A DNA stretch of 64,000 nt, taken from positions 1,561,501-1,625,500 of the forward strand of contig NZ_CP029639.1 in assembly GCF_003268635.1 (NCBI RefSeq), given 5' to 3'. The position numbers and the translations under genes are program-made. Below are positions 30,059 to 39,181 of the stretch, piece by piece. Numbering within the stretch: position 1 is the stretch's first letter; each line of letters starts with the position of its first letter. The DNA comes from Paenibacillus sp. DCT19. GTDB lineage: Bacteria > Bacillota > Bacilli > Paenibacillales > Paenibacillaceae. The notes under the pieces are model-generated. The model did not search any database and was not told the DNA's origin. It saw only the letters and a program-made list of their open reading frames with translations.

Positions 30059-32271
30059 TTGTCTGAACAGGAAACGGTTCTGGAACCTAATGAAGAAACG
30101 ATAAAGGCTGAACGCCACGAGCGAATCATTAAGCAGGTAGCCAAGGAACTGGCGCTACCCTGAAGCAGATCCGGACGACGTCCGAGCTTCTGGATGAAGG
30201 CAACACAATTCCGTTTATCGCTCGTTACCGTAAGGAAATGACTGGAGAGCTGGATGAGAACCAGCTACGAAATATTGAAGAACGCATCGTATACTTGCGT
30301 AACCTCGAAGACCGTAAAGTGGAAGTTATCCGTATTATAGACGAACAAGGCAAGCTGACCAACGAACTGAAGCAGTCCATCACTCAAGCTGTGAAGCTGC
30401 AAGAGGTCGAGGATCTGTATCGTCCGTATCGTCAAAAGCGTAAAACGCGCGCCAGCGTAGCCAAAGAGAAGGGTTTAGAGCCGCTCGCTACCTGGATCTG
30501 GAGTCAGCCTAAACAGGGAGATGCACTGGAAGAGGCGGCTCGTTATATCAGTGCTAAGCTTGGCGTAGATGACGCTGAGGCTGCGTTACAGGGAGCTAAG
30601 GACATACTGGCAGAGAACATTGCGGATGATGCTGCTATTCGTGCATGGATTCGCCGATACACATTAGATCACGGGATGCTGACTTCCGAAGCGAAGGATG
30701 CGGAGCAGGAGTCCGTGTATGAAAATTATTATGAGTATCGTGAATTAGCGAAAAAAATGCCACCACACCGTATCTTGGCGATTAACCGTGGTGAGCGTGA
30801 AAATATTTTGAAAGTCGGTTTGGACGTGGCAGCAGATCCAGCTCACCGTCACATGGAAGGTCAGATTATTAAGGGCACCTCTGCTGTGCAGGACATTTTG
30901 CGTGCAGTCATTGAAGATGCTTATAAACGTCTCATCGCACCTTCCATTGAGCGTGAAGTTCGCGCAGAATTAACGGAAAAAGGGGAGACCCAGGCAATCT
31001 CCGTATTCTCAGCTAATCTTCGGAACTTGTTGCTCCAGCCACCGATTCATGGTAAACGTGTGCTTGGTGTCGACCCTGCCTATCGTACAGGTTGTAAACT
31101 GGCAGTCGTTGATGATACGGGCAAGCTGCTGGAGGTTGCTGTAACTTATCCAACCCCGCCACATAATAAGAAACGTGAAGCAGCAGAAGTGTTCCACCGG
31201 ATGATCAAACAGTATGATATCGGTCTGATTGTGATCGGGAATGGTACAGGATCTCGGGAAACCGAGCAGTTTGTGGCCGAGATCATTCAGGAGAATGGCG
31301 ATGAAAGTCTTGTATATCTGATCGTTAACGAGGCTGGCGCAAGTGTGTATTCTGCATCCAAGCTGGCTCAAGATGAATTCCCAGATCTGGACGTTGCTGA
31401 GCGTAGTGCGGCTTCCATTGCTCGTCGAGTACAAGATCCGCTGGCAGAACTGGTCAAAATTGATCCTAAAGCCATTGGTGTAGGTCAATACCAGCATGAC
31501 GTTTCTCAGAAAGTTCTCGAAGAGAGCCTCAAAGCGGTTGTAGAATCTGCCGTTAACCATGTTGGTGTTGATGTGAACACGGCATCTCCTTCACTGTTGT
31601 CCTATGTGGCTGGGGTGAATGCAACCATTGCGAAAAATATTGTGAAATACCGGGAAGAGAATGGCCGCTTCACCAACCGTCGTCAGTTGCAGAAGGTGCC
31701 TCGTCTCGGAGCAAAAACTTATGAGCAATGCGTTGGCTTTATGCGGATTGGTGAAGGGGAGAACCCGCTGGATCGTACACCAATTCACCCAGAATCCTAC
31801 AAGGTTGTGGATCAGCTGTTCAAAGAGCTTCAGGTGGAATTGGACAAGCTGGGCAGCAAAGAACTGGCTGAACTGCTCTCAGAGCAAAAGGCTGATCAGT
31901 TGGCTGTAAAACTGGATGTCGGCGTGCCGACACTTCGCGACATTTTGGACAGCTTGCAGCGTCCGGGCCGAGATCCACGTGAGGAGATGCCATTGCCAAT
32001 CTTCCGTACAGACGTATTGAAGATTGAGGATCTCGACGAAGGTATGGAACTACAGGGTACGGTTCGTAATGTTATTGATTTTGGTGCCTTTGTAGATATC
32101 GGTATTAAGAGTGATGGACTTGTCCACATCTCACAGCTCAGCAATGGCTATGTTAAACATCCGATGGATGTCGTTTCCGTCGGTGATAATGTAACGGTAT
32201 GGGTTATGAATGTAGATACCAAAAAAGGCCGTGTAGGTCTAACGATGAAGAAACCAGCTTCGGCTAAGTAG
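30059..32271 (+). CDS. tex: Tex-like RNA-binding S1 protein, frameshifted near its start
   Basis: Restored length 737 residues. TTG 30059 is preceded by GAAAGAGGGA. The first 34 residues (ending QVAKELALP) run into a stop; the continuation LKQIRTTSELLDEGNTIPFI and onward is in another frame, and one more C in the CCC at 30158-30160 restores the well-known Tex N-terminus. Downstream are the YqgF-like RNase H fold (VLGVDPAYRTGCKLAVVDD), helix-hairpin-helix motifs (NTASPSLLSYVAGVNATIAK) and a C-terminal S1 domain (GMELQGTVRNVIDFGAFVDI). Tex binds RNA and acts in transcription in many bacteria. It precedes cmpA and the SprT-like gene as in Bacillus. Confidence 0.95.
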
Positions 32272-32382
32272 TTTCCTCAAAGTGCATGTGGGACAAGTGT
32301 ATGTAGTACAAAGTGCATGTTGAATAAGTACAGATGAAACGATCAAGTATCGATAATGTACGTTTGGAAATGATAGAACAGC

Positions 32383-32455
32383 CTTCCCAAGTGACAATGT
32401 CATTAAGTTTATTTTATCTTAATGACATTGCTCTTAGGGAAGGCTGTTTTTGGTC
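32383..32455 (+). terminator. Long terminator hairpin after tex
   Basis: AGCCTTCCC ... AATGTCATTAAG pairs with CTTAATGACATT ... GGGAAGGCT over a ~14-base loop and is followed by TTTTT. Confidence 0.85.
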
Positions 32456-32580
32456 TGGTTGGATTGTCCTGTGGACTGATTAACATTCGAATGATAGATC
32501 ACTGATAATATCAATGATAAGTTATATAGAGGAAGAGTAGTTGATCGGACGGAGAAGGGTGGAGCGTTACAGCATCGTTC

Positions 32581-32724
32581 TTAGAGTTCGCTGTCCGCGC
32601 TGCGTACTGTACCACTTTTTGGTTTGTTGCGATAAAAGAACCAACATTCATTAAGTAGCTTAATCTGGCGGCTGTCTTTTTTGTGGAATGCACGCATGAG
32701 CTGGTTGCAGAGCCATTGAGGCAA
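32581..32724 (-). CDS. cmpA: Cortex morphogenetic protein CmpA
   Basis: 47 residues from TTG 32724, preceded by GAGGAGGAG. The product begins MPQWLCNQLMRAFHKKDSRQ and continues with LLNECWFFYRNKP, the conserved core of CmpA. In Bacillus the protein, with SpoIVA and ClpXP, delays cortex formation until the coat is properly assembled. The position between tex and the SprT-like gene is the Bacillus order. A longer reading in another frame over the same bases is not the gene. Confidence 0.93.
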   Translation of the reverse strand: MPQWLCNQLMRAFHKKDSRQIKLLNECWFFYRNKPKSGTVRSADSEL

Positions 32725-32875
32725 GGGTATCTCCTCCTCTTGCATAATTCATCTGTATGTTAGCATATGTGATAACAGCCTGGCCTGTGCAAATGAACCA
32801 TTGACAATAGGAAATTCAGGTAGGGGTTAATCGAATATGGATAGCGTGCCATTGTGGTCTAGAGGTACATAGCAA

Positions 32876-32915
32876 ATAAAACGCACACCCATACATGGGA
32901 ATGCGTTTTGTTTAA
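32876..32915 (-). terminator. Terminator of the minus-strand gene at 32950-33306
   Basis: AAAACGCA / TGCGTTTT hairpin with inner CCCAT / ATGGG pairing and T-rich tail in minus orientation. Confidence 0.75.
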
Positions 32916-32949
32916 GCCGTGTTAACTTTTACAAACAAATTCAGTTGAA

Positions 32950-33306
32950 TTATAGCGCTTCCATCTCTTCTTCATACCATTGTTCCAATTGAGCTTGAAG
33001 TGCGCGAATCTCAGTGAGTAAGGAAATTAACGGATAATGGCTCTCATGTAATTCGGCGAAACTACGTTCGAGTGCATTGATGTAGTCTAGACCTCCAACA
33101 ATTGAGAGTTGTTCATCCAGCAGATCCAGTTGGTCACATTCGGCAATCGCTCGAGGTAGAACGGGTACGTTGGATGCGGTTAGTTTATCGATCTCTTTGT
33201 GTAGGCGCAGATTAAGGGCGCTGAGCTGATAAGCATAGTCGGCAGGCATTTCTACAAATTGTAATTGCTGTTCCAGTTGCAGGATGACGTAGCGCATTGT
33301 AGGCAT
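32950..33306 (-). CDS. Conserved hypothetical protein
   Basis: 118 residues from ATG 33306 (GAGGGGAG about 13 bases upstream). A soluble, mainly helical protein without signal peptide, metal motif or catalytic motif; the C-terminal half (LLDEQLSIVGGLDYINALER, ISLLTEIRALQAQLEQWYEEE in two parts) is likely coiled coil. I do not recognise a characterised family. It is transcribed away from the SprT-like gene, with three tandem repeat elements between, and has its own terminator. Confidence 0.6.
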   Translation of the reverse strand: MPTMRYVILQLEQQLQFVEMPADYAYQLSALNLRLHKEIDKLTASNVPVLPRAIAECDQLDLLDEQLSIVGGLDYINALERSFAELHESHYPLISLLTEIRALQAQLEQWYEEEMEAL

Positions 33307-33380
33307 AACTAGTATTAATCTCCCCTCATACATTCTACTTGACAGTGTAGCCCAGGAAACGGTTAGAATTCAAGTATTAT

Positions 33381-33560
33381 AAGAGGTTGTTCAAAAAGTC
33401 CGCTTTTGATTGCGAAGGATGCCTAAAGGGCATCTCAGCGTCGAATATGGGATTCAGCCGAAATGTCCGTTGCTCACGTAGGTTTGCCTACGCTTTGCTA
33501 CTCCATTTCTAACTTCATCCCATCTTCTTGGCACTGAAAATCGAACTTTTTGAACTTCAA
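33381..33560 (+). repeat. Inverted-repeat element, tandem copy B
   Basis: Begins TAAGAGGTTGTTCAAAAAG and ends CTTTTTGAACTTCAATTG. Same interior as copies A, C, D and E (AGCCGAAATGTCCGTTGCTC, ACGTAGG / CCTACG hairpin). Confidence 0.9.
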
Positions 33561-33564
33561 TTGT

Positions 33565-33743
33565 AAGAGGTTGTTCAAAAAGTCCGCTTTTGATTGCGAA
33601 GGATGCCTAAGGGCATCTCAGCGTCGAATATGGGATTCAGCCGAAATGTCCGTTGCTCACGTAGGTTTGCCTACGCTCCGCTACTCCATTTCTAGCTTTA
33701 TCCCATCTTCTTGGCACTGAAAATCGAACTTTTTGAACTTCAA
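33565..33743 (+). repeat. Inverted-repeat element, tandem copy C
   Basis: Starts 184 bases after copy B with near-identical sequence; one A fewer in AAGGGC explains the 183-base step to copy D. Confidence 0.9.
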
Positions 33744-33747
33744 TTGT

Positions 33748-33925
33748 AAGAGGTTGTTCAAAAAGTCCGCTTTTGATTACGAAGGATGCCTTGATGCATC
33801 TCAGCATCGAATATGGGATTCAGCCGAAATGTCCGTGGCTCACGTAGGTTTGCCTACGCTCCGCTACTCCATTTCTAACTTCATCCCATCTTCTTGGTAC
33901 TGAAAACCGCCCTTTTTGAACACGC
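33748..33925 (+). repeat. Inverted-repeat element, tandem copy D
   Basis: Third tandem unit; its right end reads CGCCCTTTTTGAACACGC, closer to copy A than to B and C. It ends 50 bases before the SprT-like start. Confidence 0.9.
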
Positions 33926-33974
33926 ATTATGCGGGAAAATCAATCGTGCAATCGGTGTGAAAGGAGATAGAGCG

Positions 33975-34436
33975 TTGGAGAATGAAGAACTACAACAATG
34001 GATTGAACAGGTATCCTTGAATCATTTCGGGGTTCCGTTCACCCATGAAGCGTTGTTTAACCGGCGGCTAACGACCACTGGTGGAAGATATATGCTGAAG
34101 AGTCATCGGATTGAGATCAATCCACATCAGCTTGAAGTGCATGGACGAGAAGAAGTCGAGAAGATTATTAAACATGAGCTGTGCCATTATCATCTGCATA
34201 TTCGTGGACGTGGTTATCAGCATCGTGATCCTGAATTCAAGGCCTTATTACAAAAGGTTGGCGGCTCTCGCTTCTGCCAGTCTCTTCCCGGTAGCAAAGG
34301 TCGGAAGCCGCTGCCCTATCGCTATAAACTGGTGTGTAAGAGCTGTGGTACCGAATATTTGCGTAAACGTAAAGTAGATCCCAAGCGTTACCGCTGTGGG
34401 CGATGTGCGGGTAAATTGAAGATGGTAGATTTGTAA
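33975..34436 (+). CDS. ydcK: SprT-like zinc-metalloprotease-fold protein
   Basis: 153 residues from TTG 33975, chosen because AAAGGAG lies nine bases before it and the SprT domain starts directly after; upstream codons lie in the repeat element. The HExxH metal motif is KHELCHYHLH, with further His downstream, and the C-terminus is a four-Cys zinc ribbon (CKSCG ... CGRC). The family is called SprT-like; eukaryotic relatives (SPRTN) digest DNA-protein cross-links, the bacterial role is unproven. Its position after tex and cmpA matches Bacillus ydcK. Confidence 0.9.
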   Translation: MENEELQQWIEQVSLNHFGVPFTHEALFNRRLTTTGGRYMLKSHRIEINPHQLEVHGREEVEKIIKHELCHYHLHIRGRGYQHRDPEFKALLQKVGGSRFCQSLPGSKGRKPLPYRYKLVCKSCGTEYLRKRKVDPKRYRCGRCAGKLKMVDL

Positions 34437-34470
34437 GACAAGCCCTTTATTAGAATGGAAATTAGTCTTG

Positions 34471-34499
34471 TTGACTTGGCCCTTTAATCATGATAAATT
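34471..34499 (+). promoter_or_regulatory. Promoter of the tRNA-Asn/tRNA-Ser pair
   Basis: -35 TTGACT and -10 TAAATT with a 17-bp spacer, 21 bases before the first tRNA. Confidence 0.6.
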
Positions 34500-34520
34500 A
34501 AATCTATTCAAGATTAATAT

Positions 34521-34596
34521 TCCCTGATAGCTCAGTTGGTAGAGCACTCGACTGTTAATCGAGTTGTCACAGGTTCGAGCCCTGTTCGGGGAGCCA
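34521..34596 (+). tRNA. tRNA-Asn (GTT)
   Basis: Acceptor arms TCCCTGA / TCGGGGA, D arm AGCTCAGTTGGTAGAGC, anticodon stem-loop ACTGTTAATC with anticodon GTT, T arm GGTTCGAGCC, and encoded CCA at 34594-34596. Confidence 0.95.
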
Positions 34597-34601
34597 TTCT
34601 T

Positions 34602-34689
34602 GGAGAGATACCCAAGTGGCTATAAGGGGACCCTCTGCTAAGGGTTAGGCTGCGTAAGCGGTGCGAGGGTTCGAATCCCTCTCTCTCCG
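34602..34689 (+). tRNA. tRNA-Ser (GCT)
   Basis: Acceptor arms GGAGAGA / TCTCTCC, anticodon GCT in CTCTGCTAAGGG, long variable arm (GGCTGCGTAAGCGGTGC) and T loop GGTTCGAATCC. No CCA is encoded. Five bases after tRNA-Asn. Confidence 0.95.
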
Positions 34690-34810
34690 TATTGATTAAA
34701 CTTCTCTGCAAAGGGATGAGAACCCTAAAGGTTCGTCGGAGCATAAGCTTCGTTAGCGGTACTTCGCAGTCTCGAATGAAGTGAGAGTATGCCTCTCTCT
34801 CCGTTCTGAA
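34690..34810 (+). other. Possible degenerate tRNA-Ser-like tail
   Basis: The end of this stretch (GAGAGTATGCCTCTCTCTCCG) repeats the 3' end of the preceding tRNA-Ser with small changes, but the upstream part does not fold into a tRNA. It may be a remnant of a partial duplication. Confidence 0.35.
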
Positions 34811-34821
34811 TAAAACATGTA

Positions 34822-34873
34822 AATCCCCACCAGATTGAGCGATAACGCTCCATCCGGTGGGGATTTTTTGTTG
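34822..34873. terminator. Terminator between the tRNAs and the convergent ArsR gene
   Basis: AATCCCCACC / GGTGGGGATT with inner GAGCG / CGCTC stem, followed by TTTTTTG. Confidence 0.9.
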
Positions 34874-34929
34874 TGTTGATATGCTCCGTTTACCATGATT
34901 TTGAATGATTCTACCTTTTAGAACAACCT

Positions 34930-35627
34930 CTATAGGGAAATGTTGAGTGTTTCGTATAGCCCTTTCTTACCTTTCTCTGTTAATTCAACGGAGCGGCTCC
35001 CCGTAATTTGTCGTGTCCAGTCTAACTGTGATAATCTGCGGTTCAATTGCTCGCCGAGCAAGCCGGAAAGGTGGTGGCGCCGTTCGCTCCAATCCAGACA
35101 TTTACGAGCCAGCGCACGGCGTGATCCTGGTTTGACCTGAAGCTCGATTCCGAACGAGGCCAACCAGCAGTATCCTTTTGCTGTAATCGTATAGTCTTTG
35201 TTTTCCTCATCCTCCGGTTCAATAAGGTACTCCTCACGCAGCAAAGTTTCACACAAGGAGATTCCCAGCTTCCCGGCCAAATGACCATAACAAGTTCTGG
35301 CAAAGCTCAGATGCCGCAGCTGATCCGATTGTTTGAGTGAACGCACTTGTACAGGAGGCGCAATGTTGGCCATGGATTCGATCAAAAAGCGATCTCTTGA
35401 TTCGCCAAACGGTAATAACGATGTCTGCCTTGTTTCTCAACGACCAACAATCCGCCCTCAACTAATTTGTTCAGATGATTACTTGCAGTCTGGGGAGTGA
35501 TTTTAGCGATATAAGCAAGTTCCCCTGCGGGTAAAGCTCGTCCATCTAGTAATGCTTCTAGGAAAATGGCACGACTTGGGTCAGCAATCAATGATGCAAT
35601 AATTGTTATATTCGGATATGTACTCAT
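34930..35627 (-). CDS. ArsR-family transcriptional regulator, frameshifted
   Basis: Restored length 232 residues. The first 81 residues are an ArsR winged helix (IADPSRAIFLEALLDGRALP, ITPQTASNHLNKLVEGGLLV, RHRYYRLAN), typical of regulators that respond to metals, metabolites or redox cues. The stop after QEIAF is removed by one more T (A on the plus strand, A5 at 35384-35388), which continues as LIESMANIAPP and a C-terminal domain of ~150 residues with a second winged-helix-like part (ARTCYGHLAGKLGISLCETL). No metal-binding Cys pair of the SmtB/ArsR type is visible in helix 3. Its stop codon lies in a remnant edge of the repeat element. The divergent flavin reductase-like gene is the likely target. 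Confidence 0.82.
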
Positions 35628-35737
35628 ACTTCGATGATACTTGAACTATAGGTGTATTACAATTGATCAGAGGTGAATGCTCCGGACTATGCAAGGAGGA
35701 GCTGAATAAACGAATGAGAGCAGGAGAGGGAGAACGA

Positions 35738-36459
35738 ATGAAGAAGGAACAAGAGATAGAGCGAAACTACGCACCGAAGCAGGAACAGCCACAGCCAAAT
35801 GGAGAACAAGAACGAAGCTCCAACAACGACTCATATCCACAACATACAGGAGATACGCATGGTACGGAAACGATTCAACCAAGTATTTTATACTATGGTA
35901 CCCCAGTGCTGATGCTTAGCACACTTAATGAAAATGGTTCGACTAATTTATCACCGTTATCGTCCTCTTGGGCATTAGGGATTGTCTCGTGCTTGGTATT
36001 GGAATTCAAGGGAAGGCATATGAGAACTTGATTCGACACCCGGAGTGTGTCATTAATCTACCGGATGCTTCGATGTGGAAGCAGGTTGAGGTGATAGGGA
36101 AATTTACAGGTGTAACTCCAGTACCTGAGGCCAAGCAACAGATGGGTTATACATTTTTCCAGGATAAATTTAGCATTTCAGAACTTACACCCCAGAATTC
36201 TATCGAGGTTATGCCGCAGAGAATTGCAGAATGCCCGATCCAGATTGAAGCTTCTGTCCAGCACATTCGTATTCCGGAGCATACACCGTATATGGCTATT
36301 GTGGAAGTGAAGGCGATGAAAGTGCATGCTCATGCCAAGATCATCTCAGGCACAAACAAGATTAACCCAGAGGCGTGGCGACCACTCATCTACAATTTCC
36401 GGCATTATTACGGGCTGGGAACGAAGTGTGGAGAGAACTTCCGGGCGGAGAAGGTTTAA
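35738..36459 (+). CDS. Flavin reductase-like (FMN-binding split barrel) protein, frameshifted
   Basis: Restored length 240 residues. After a charged, Gln/Asn-rich N-terminal tail of ~45 residues, the domain begins ILYYGTPVLMLSTLNENG and SPLSSSWALG, then shifts frame. One more G in GGG 35978-35980 links it to DCLVLGIGIQGKAYENLIRH and HPECVINLP, which is the flavin-reductase/FMN-binding family pattern, continuing to HYYGLGTKC. Such proteins reduce flavin with NAD(P)H or bind FMN. ATG 35738 (GGGAGAACGA before it) is chosen; ATG 35714 with AGGAGG further upstream is possible. Divergent from the ArsR regulator, 110 bases apart. Confidence 0.8.
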
Positions 36460-36506
36460 GGGGGGAGGGGTTAACATCATAACCTCAAATGTTGAGCAAA
36501 AGTAAA

Positions 36507-36540
36507 CAAGCACAGACTCTTATCAAGAGACTGTGCTTGA
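36507..36540. terminator. Hairpin between convergent genes
   Basis: CAAGCACAG-A-CTCTT / AAGAG-A-CTGTGCTTG with a three-base loop; T-tail is poor, so its use as terminator is uncertain. Confidence 0.55.
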
Positions 36541-36651
36541 ACTTATGTTTTCAATAAGAATCATATCGCATTCTTTCGTCAGGGTTAGTGATCTAACTAA
36601 CTACTGCCTGTGGAGCAATAAATGTTATACATAGAATTGTCTGTTTATCTA

Positions 36652-37548
36652 TTACAGATTACCTTCAATAACACCTGCTGGTGGGTTAATTGGTTTACCT
36701 TCAAGTACCGAATAAATGGCATGAGCTACGCCGTGCTCTACATTGGTCAATGTTATAGCTTTAGCTAATGCTTTAATTTCGGGTTCTGCGTTGCCCATTG
36801 CAATTCCTAGCCCGGCCATCTGCAACATGGATACGTCATTGAAGTTGTCCCCGATCGAGACGGTATCTTCCATAGCAATGTTCAGATGAGCTGCAAGCTT
36901 AGACAAGGCATTACCTTTGGATACATCGGGATGCTGCATTTCGAAGTTGTGTTCAGACGATACAACCATCGCGACATCCGAACGTGCTGCGAAGTATTGT
37001 CTACCTTCACGTAATTGATCTGGATTCATGGAGAAGGCCATAATGTTGTAAATGTGTGCTTCTGCGGGAATTTCCTGATGTGAGCTTACGCGGTGATAAT
37101 CTTTTTTGTCATAGTGCTTCTTAACAGCTCGGATGAGGCGTGCAACGTCCTCGCTAGGGCTTGCACCTAGAATGCGATCCATCTCGGCAAGCATCGCGTT
37201 ATGGCTGTTGATTGGAGCATATATTCCCTGTTGCGTGGAGGCTTCATAATAGCAATCGTGATCCTCTAGCCACTGCATGACAGAGGCGGCTGTTTCACGC
37301 TCCAATGGGAGATGGAAGAGACGTTGTCCATTCTCATCATGGATCGTTGCGCCATTTGAACCGATAACCGGTGTTTTGATTCCTCCTTCTAGAGAAATAT
37401 TAACAACATCGGAATACACGCGGCCTGTCGCGATCGTTACCCGTAGTCCTTCTTGCTGCGCACGGTGAATTGCGGCTGCGTTCTCAGGGCTAATCTGGCT
37501 GTCTCTGTTCAATAACGTTCCGTCTAAATCTGTAGCAAATAATTTCAT
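36652..37548 (-). CDS. Cof-type HAD-superfamily phosphatase
   Basis: 298 residues. Motif I FATDLDGTLLN with the nucleophile Asp8, motif II TIATGR, and motif IV region GDNFNDVSMLQMAG with the Mg-binding aspartates identify a Cof/YbjI-type hydrolase with a C2B cap. Members dephosphorylate sugar phosphates, flavin mononucleotide or other small phosphates. It begins four bases after the end of the DeoR regulator gene and so forms a two-gene operon with it; the regulator probably controls it in response to a phosphosugar. Confidence 0.92.
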   Translation of the reverse strand: MKLFATDLDGTLLNRDSQISPENAAAIHRAQQEGLRVTIATGRVYSDVVNISLEGGIKTPVIGSNGATIHDENGQRLFHLPLERETAASVMQWLEDHDCYYEASTQQGIYAPINSHNAMLAEMDRILGASPSEDVARLIRAVKKHYDKKDYHRVSSHQEIPAEAHIYNIMAFSMNPDQLREGRQYFAARSDVAMVVSSEHNFEMQHPDVSKGNALSKLAAHLNIAMEDTVSIGDNFNDVSMLQMAGLGIAMGNAEPEIKALAKAITLTNVEHGVAHAIYSVLEGKPINPPAGVIEGNL

Positions 37549-37552
37549 ATAC

Positions 37553-38329
37553 TTACAACTCCTTATCTTCTGTAGGTTCAGGAATGAGAATCTCGACTTG
37601 TTGTTCGGTTAGAAAAGTACGCCATTCCGGCGATGGCCATTGATTCGTAATTAAAATGTCTACCAGTGACCAATCCGCAAAGCGATAGCCATAACGTTTG
37701 TTAAACTTAGAATGATCGGCGAGTACAATAACCTGTTTGGCTGCTTGCATCATGCGGTATTTAATCTTGCCTTCTTCTTCGGAGGCACTGAAGCCATCCA
37801 TGGTAAGACCACCAATGCCAATAAAGGATTTGTCTACATAATAATGAGAGAGGGTTTCGATCACAGGAGCGCCATAAACATAGCGTTGCTCTTTATCGAC
37901 CTTGCCACCAAGTAAACGAATTTCGACAGAGGCATGATTGGAGAGAAGATCGGCTGAATGCATGGAGTTAGTTATAACGGTGCAGGATTTACCGTTGAGG
38001 TTCTCGGCACAGGCTTGCACTGTAGTTGAAGCATCCAGGATGATATGCTCACCTTGACGAACGATAGCTGCAGCAAGTTTGCCAATGGCTCTTTTTTCCT
38101 CTGAGACATAGAGTAGACGGTCTTTGTAGGATCTGAATTCTTGCGGAGGAGAGGGGAGAATCGCGCCGCCACGCGTCCGGATGATACTGTCCTGCTCTTC
38201 AAGCTTAATGAGATCTCTACGAGCGGTGTCCCGGGATACGTCAAAGAGTGAACCGATCTCCTCGATAGAGATGCGATTGTGTTTACGTAAGTGTTCTATA
38301 ATAAGCTGCATTCGTTCTTCTTGGAACAA
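37553..38329 (-). CDS. DeoR-family transcriptional regulator
   Basis: 258 residues from TTG 38329 (AAGGAGG eight bases upstream). N-terminal DeoR helix-turn-helix IEEIGSLFDVSRDTARRDLI followed by RGGAIL. The C-terminal DeoRC sensor has DASTTVQACAENL and LLGGKVDKEQRYVYGA, which bind a phosphorylated sugar in characterised members. It precedes a Cof-type phosphatase in the same operon. Confidence 0.92.
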   Translation of the reverse strand: MFQEERMQLIIEHLRKHNRISIEEIGSLFDVSRDTARRDLIKLEEQDSIIRTRGGAILPSPPQEFRSYKDRLLYVSEEKRAIGKLAAAIVRQGEHIILDASTTVQACAENLNGKSCTVITNSMHSADLLSNHASVEIRLLGGKVDKEQRYVYGAPVIETLSHYYVDKSFIGIGGLTMDGFSASEEEGKIKYRMMQAAKQVIVLADHSKFNKRYGYRFADWSLVDILITNQWPSPEWRTFLTEQQVEILIPEPTEDKEL

Positions 38330-38591
38330 ACGTGCCGCCTCCTTGTACAGGGATGACCGTGTTGTATATCTATATGTTTAATTATAAGTAGTTATAATGT
38401 TATTTGCAATATTATAAGTGAATGTCAGTTTTTATAAGTAATTTGACGTATCTTTTACATATACAATAGATTCTAATGACAAATCTCTGAAAGGCCTCCT
38501 TGTGTTATTCTTTGTTGTCAACCCTTTTCGATACAACATCTGCGCAAAAATAAGGAAGAATACGTGCTGAAAATTTCTTTCAAAAAAAGTG
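38330..38591. other. Region between the DeoR gene and the tRNA promoter
   Basis: AT-rich, about 260 bases, no gene. It contains repeated TTATAAG(T) words (about 38378-38445: AATTATAAGTAG, TATTATAAGTGA, TTTATAAGTAA), which could be operator half-sites of the DeoR regulator. Confidence 0.45.
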
Positions 38592-38621
38592 TTGCACTAT
38601 TTCGGATAATCGTGGTATACT
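38592..38621 (+). promoter_or_regulatory. Promoter of the tRNA-Glu/Lys/Leu cluster
   Basis: -35 TTGCAC (38592-38597) and -10 TATACT (38616-38621), 18-bp spacer, 35 bases before tRNA-Glu. Confidence 0.7.
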
Positions 38622-38656
38622 CATTCTTGTCGCCAAGAAAGACAACTTGTTATTAA

Positions 38657-38728
38657 GGCCCGTTGGTCAAGGGGTTAAGACACCTCCCTTTCACGGAGGT
38701 AACAGGGGTTCGAATCCCCTACGGGTCA
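38657..38728 (+). tRNA. tRNA-Glu (TTC)
   Basis: Acceptor GGCCCGT / ACGGGTC, anticodon TTC in CCCTTTCACGG, T arm GGGGTTCGAATCCCC. CCA is not encoded. Confidence 0.95.
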
Positions 38729-38819
38729 TATCTTCACCACCTTCCTTAATGAAGGAAACCTCGCAAGTCATTGTTCTATGCAAGAGATGATCATGGCACA
38801 TCAGGTGAAGTTACAGCAA

Positions 38820-38895
38820 GAGCCATTAGCTCAGTTGGTAGAGCACCTGACTTTTAATCAGGGTGTCGAAGGTTCGAGCCCTTCATGGCTCACCA
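38820..38895 (+). tRNA. tRNA-Lys (TTT)
   Basis: Acceptor GAGCCAT / ATGGCTC, anticodon TTT in TGACTTTTAATCA, T arm GGTTCGAGCC, CCA encoded at 38893-38895. Confidence 0.95.
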
Positions 38896-38912
38896 TTTTT
38901 ACAATTGAATAT

Positions 38913-38994
38913 GCGGTCGTGGTGGAATGGCAGACACGCTATCTTGAGGGGTAGTGGGCGTACGCCCGTGGAGGTTCGAGTCCTCTCGACCGCA
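38913..38994 (+). tRNA. tRNA-Leu (GAG), copy 1
   Basis: Acceptor GCGGTCG / CGACCGC, anticodon GAG in TATCTTGAGGGGTA, variable arm TGGGCGTACGCCCGT. Differs from the copy at 46973 by one base in the variable arm. Confidence 0.93.
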
Positions 38995-39009
38995 TCACAG
39001 TATTACGAA

Positions 39010-39046
39010 ATAGACTCTCATGGTTATCCATGGGGGTCTATTTTTG
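39010..39046 (+). terminator. Terminator of the tRNA cluster
   Basis: TAGACTCTCATGG / CCATGGGGGTCTA hairpin followed by TTTTTG. Confidence 0.85.
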
Positions 39047-39181
39047 TATAAAAGCCGCATACGGATGTAAACATCGGATTAGTGGCTGAGGATTCATGGA
39101 GGTTGTGGTATAATTATGTATATTGCATTGTCCGTGATTCATTAGGATAAGAAGATTATTATCGTTGGAAGGCGGTCCTGT

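Noticed and set aside
30150..30165. Programmed frameshift in tex
   Set aside because: There is no slippery heptamer or downstream pseudoknot, and the break is of the same kind as ten others in the window.
33381..33925. CRISPR array
   Set aside because: The repeated units are ~183 bases long with no unique spacers; they are tandem copies of one element.
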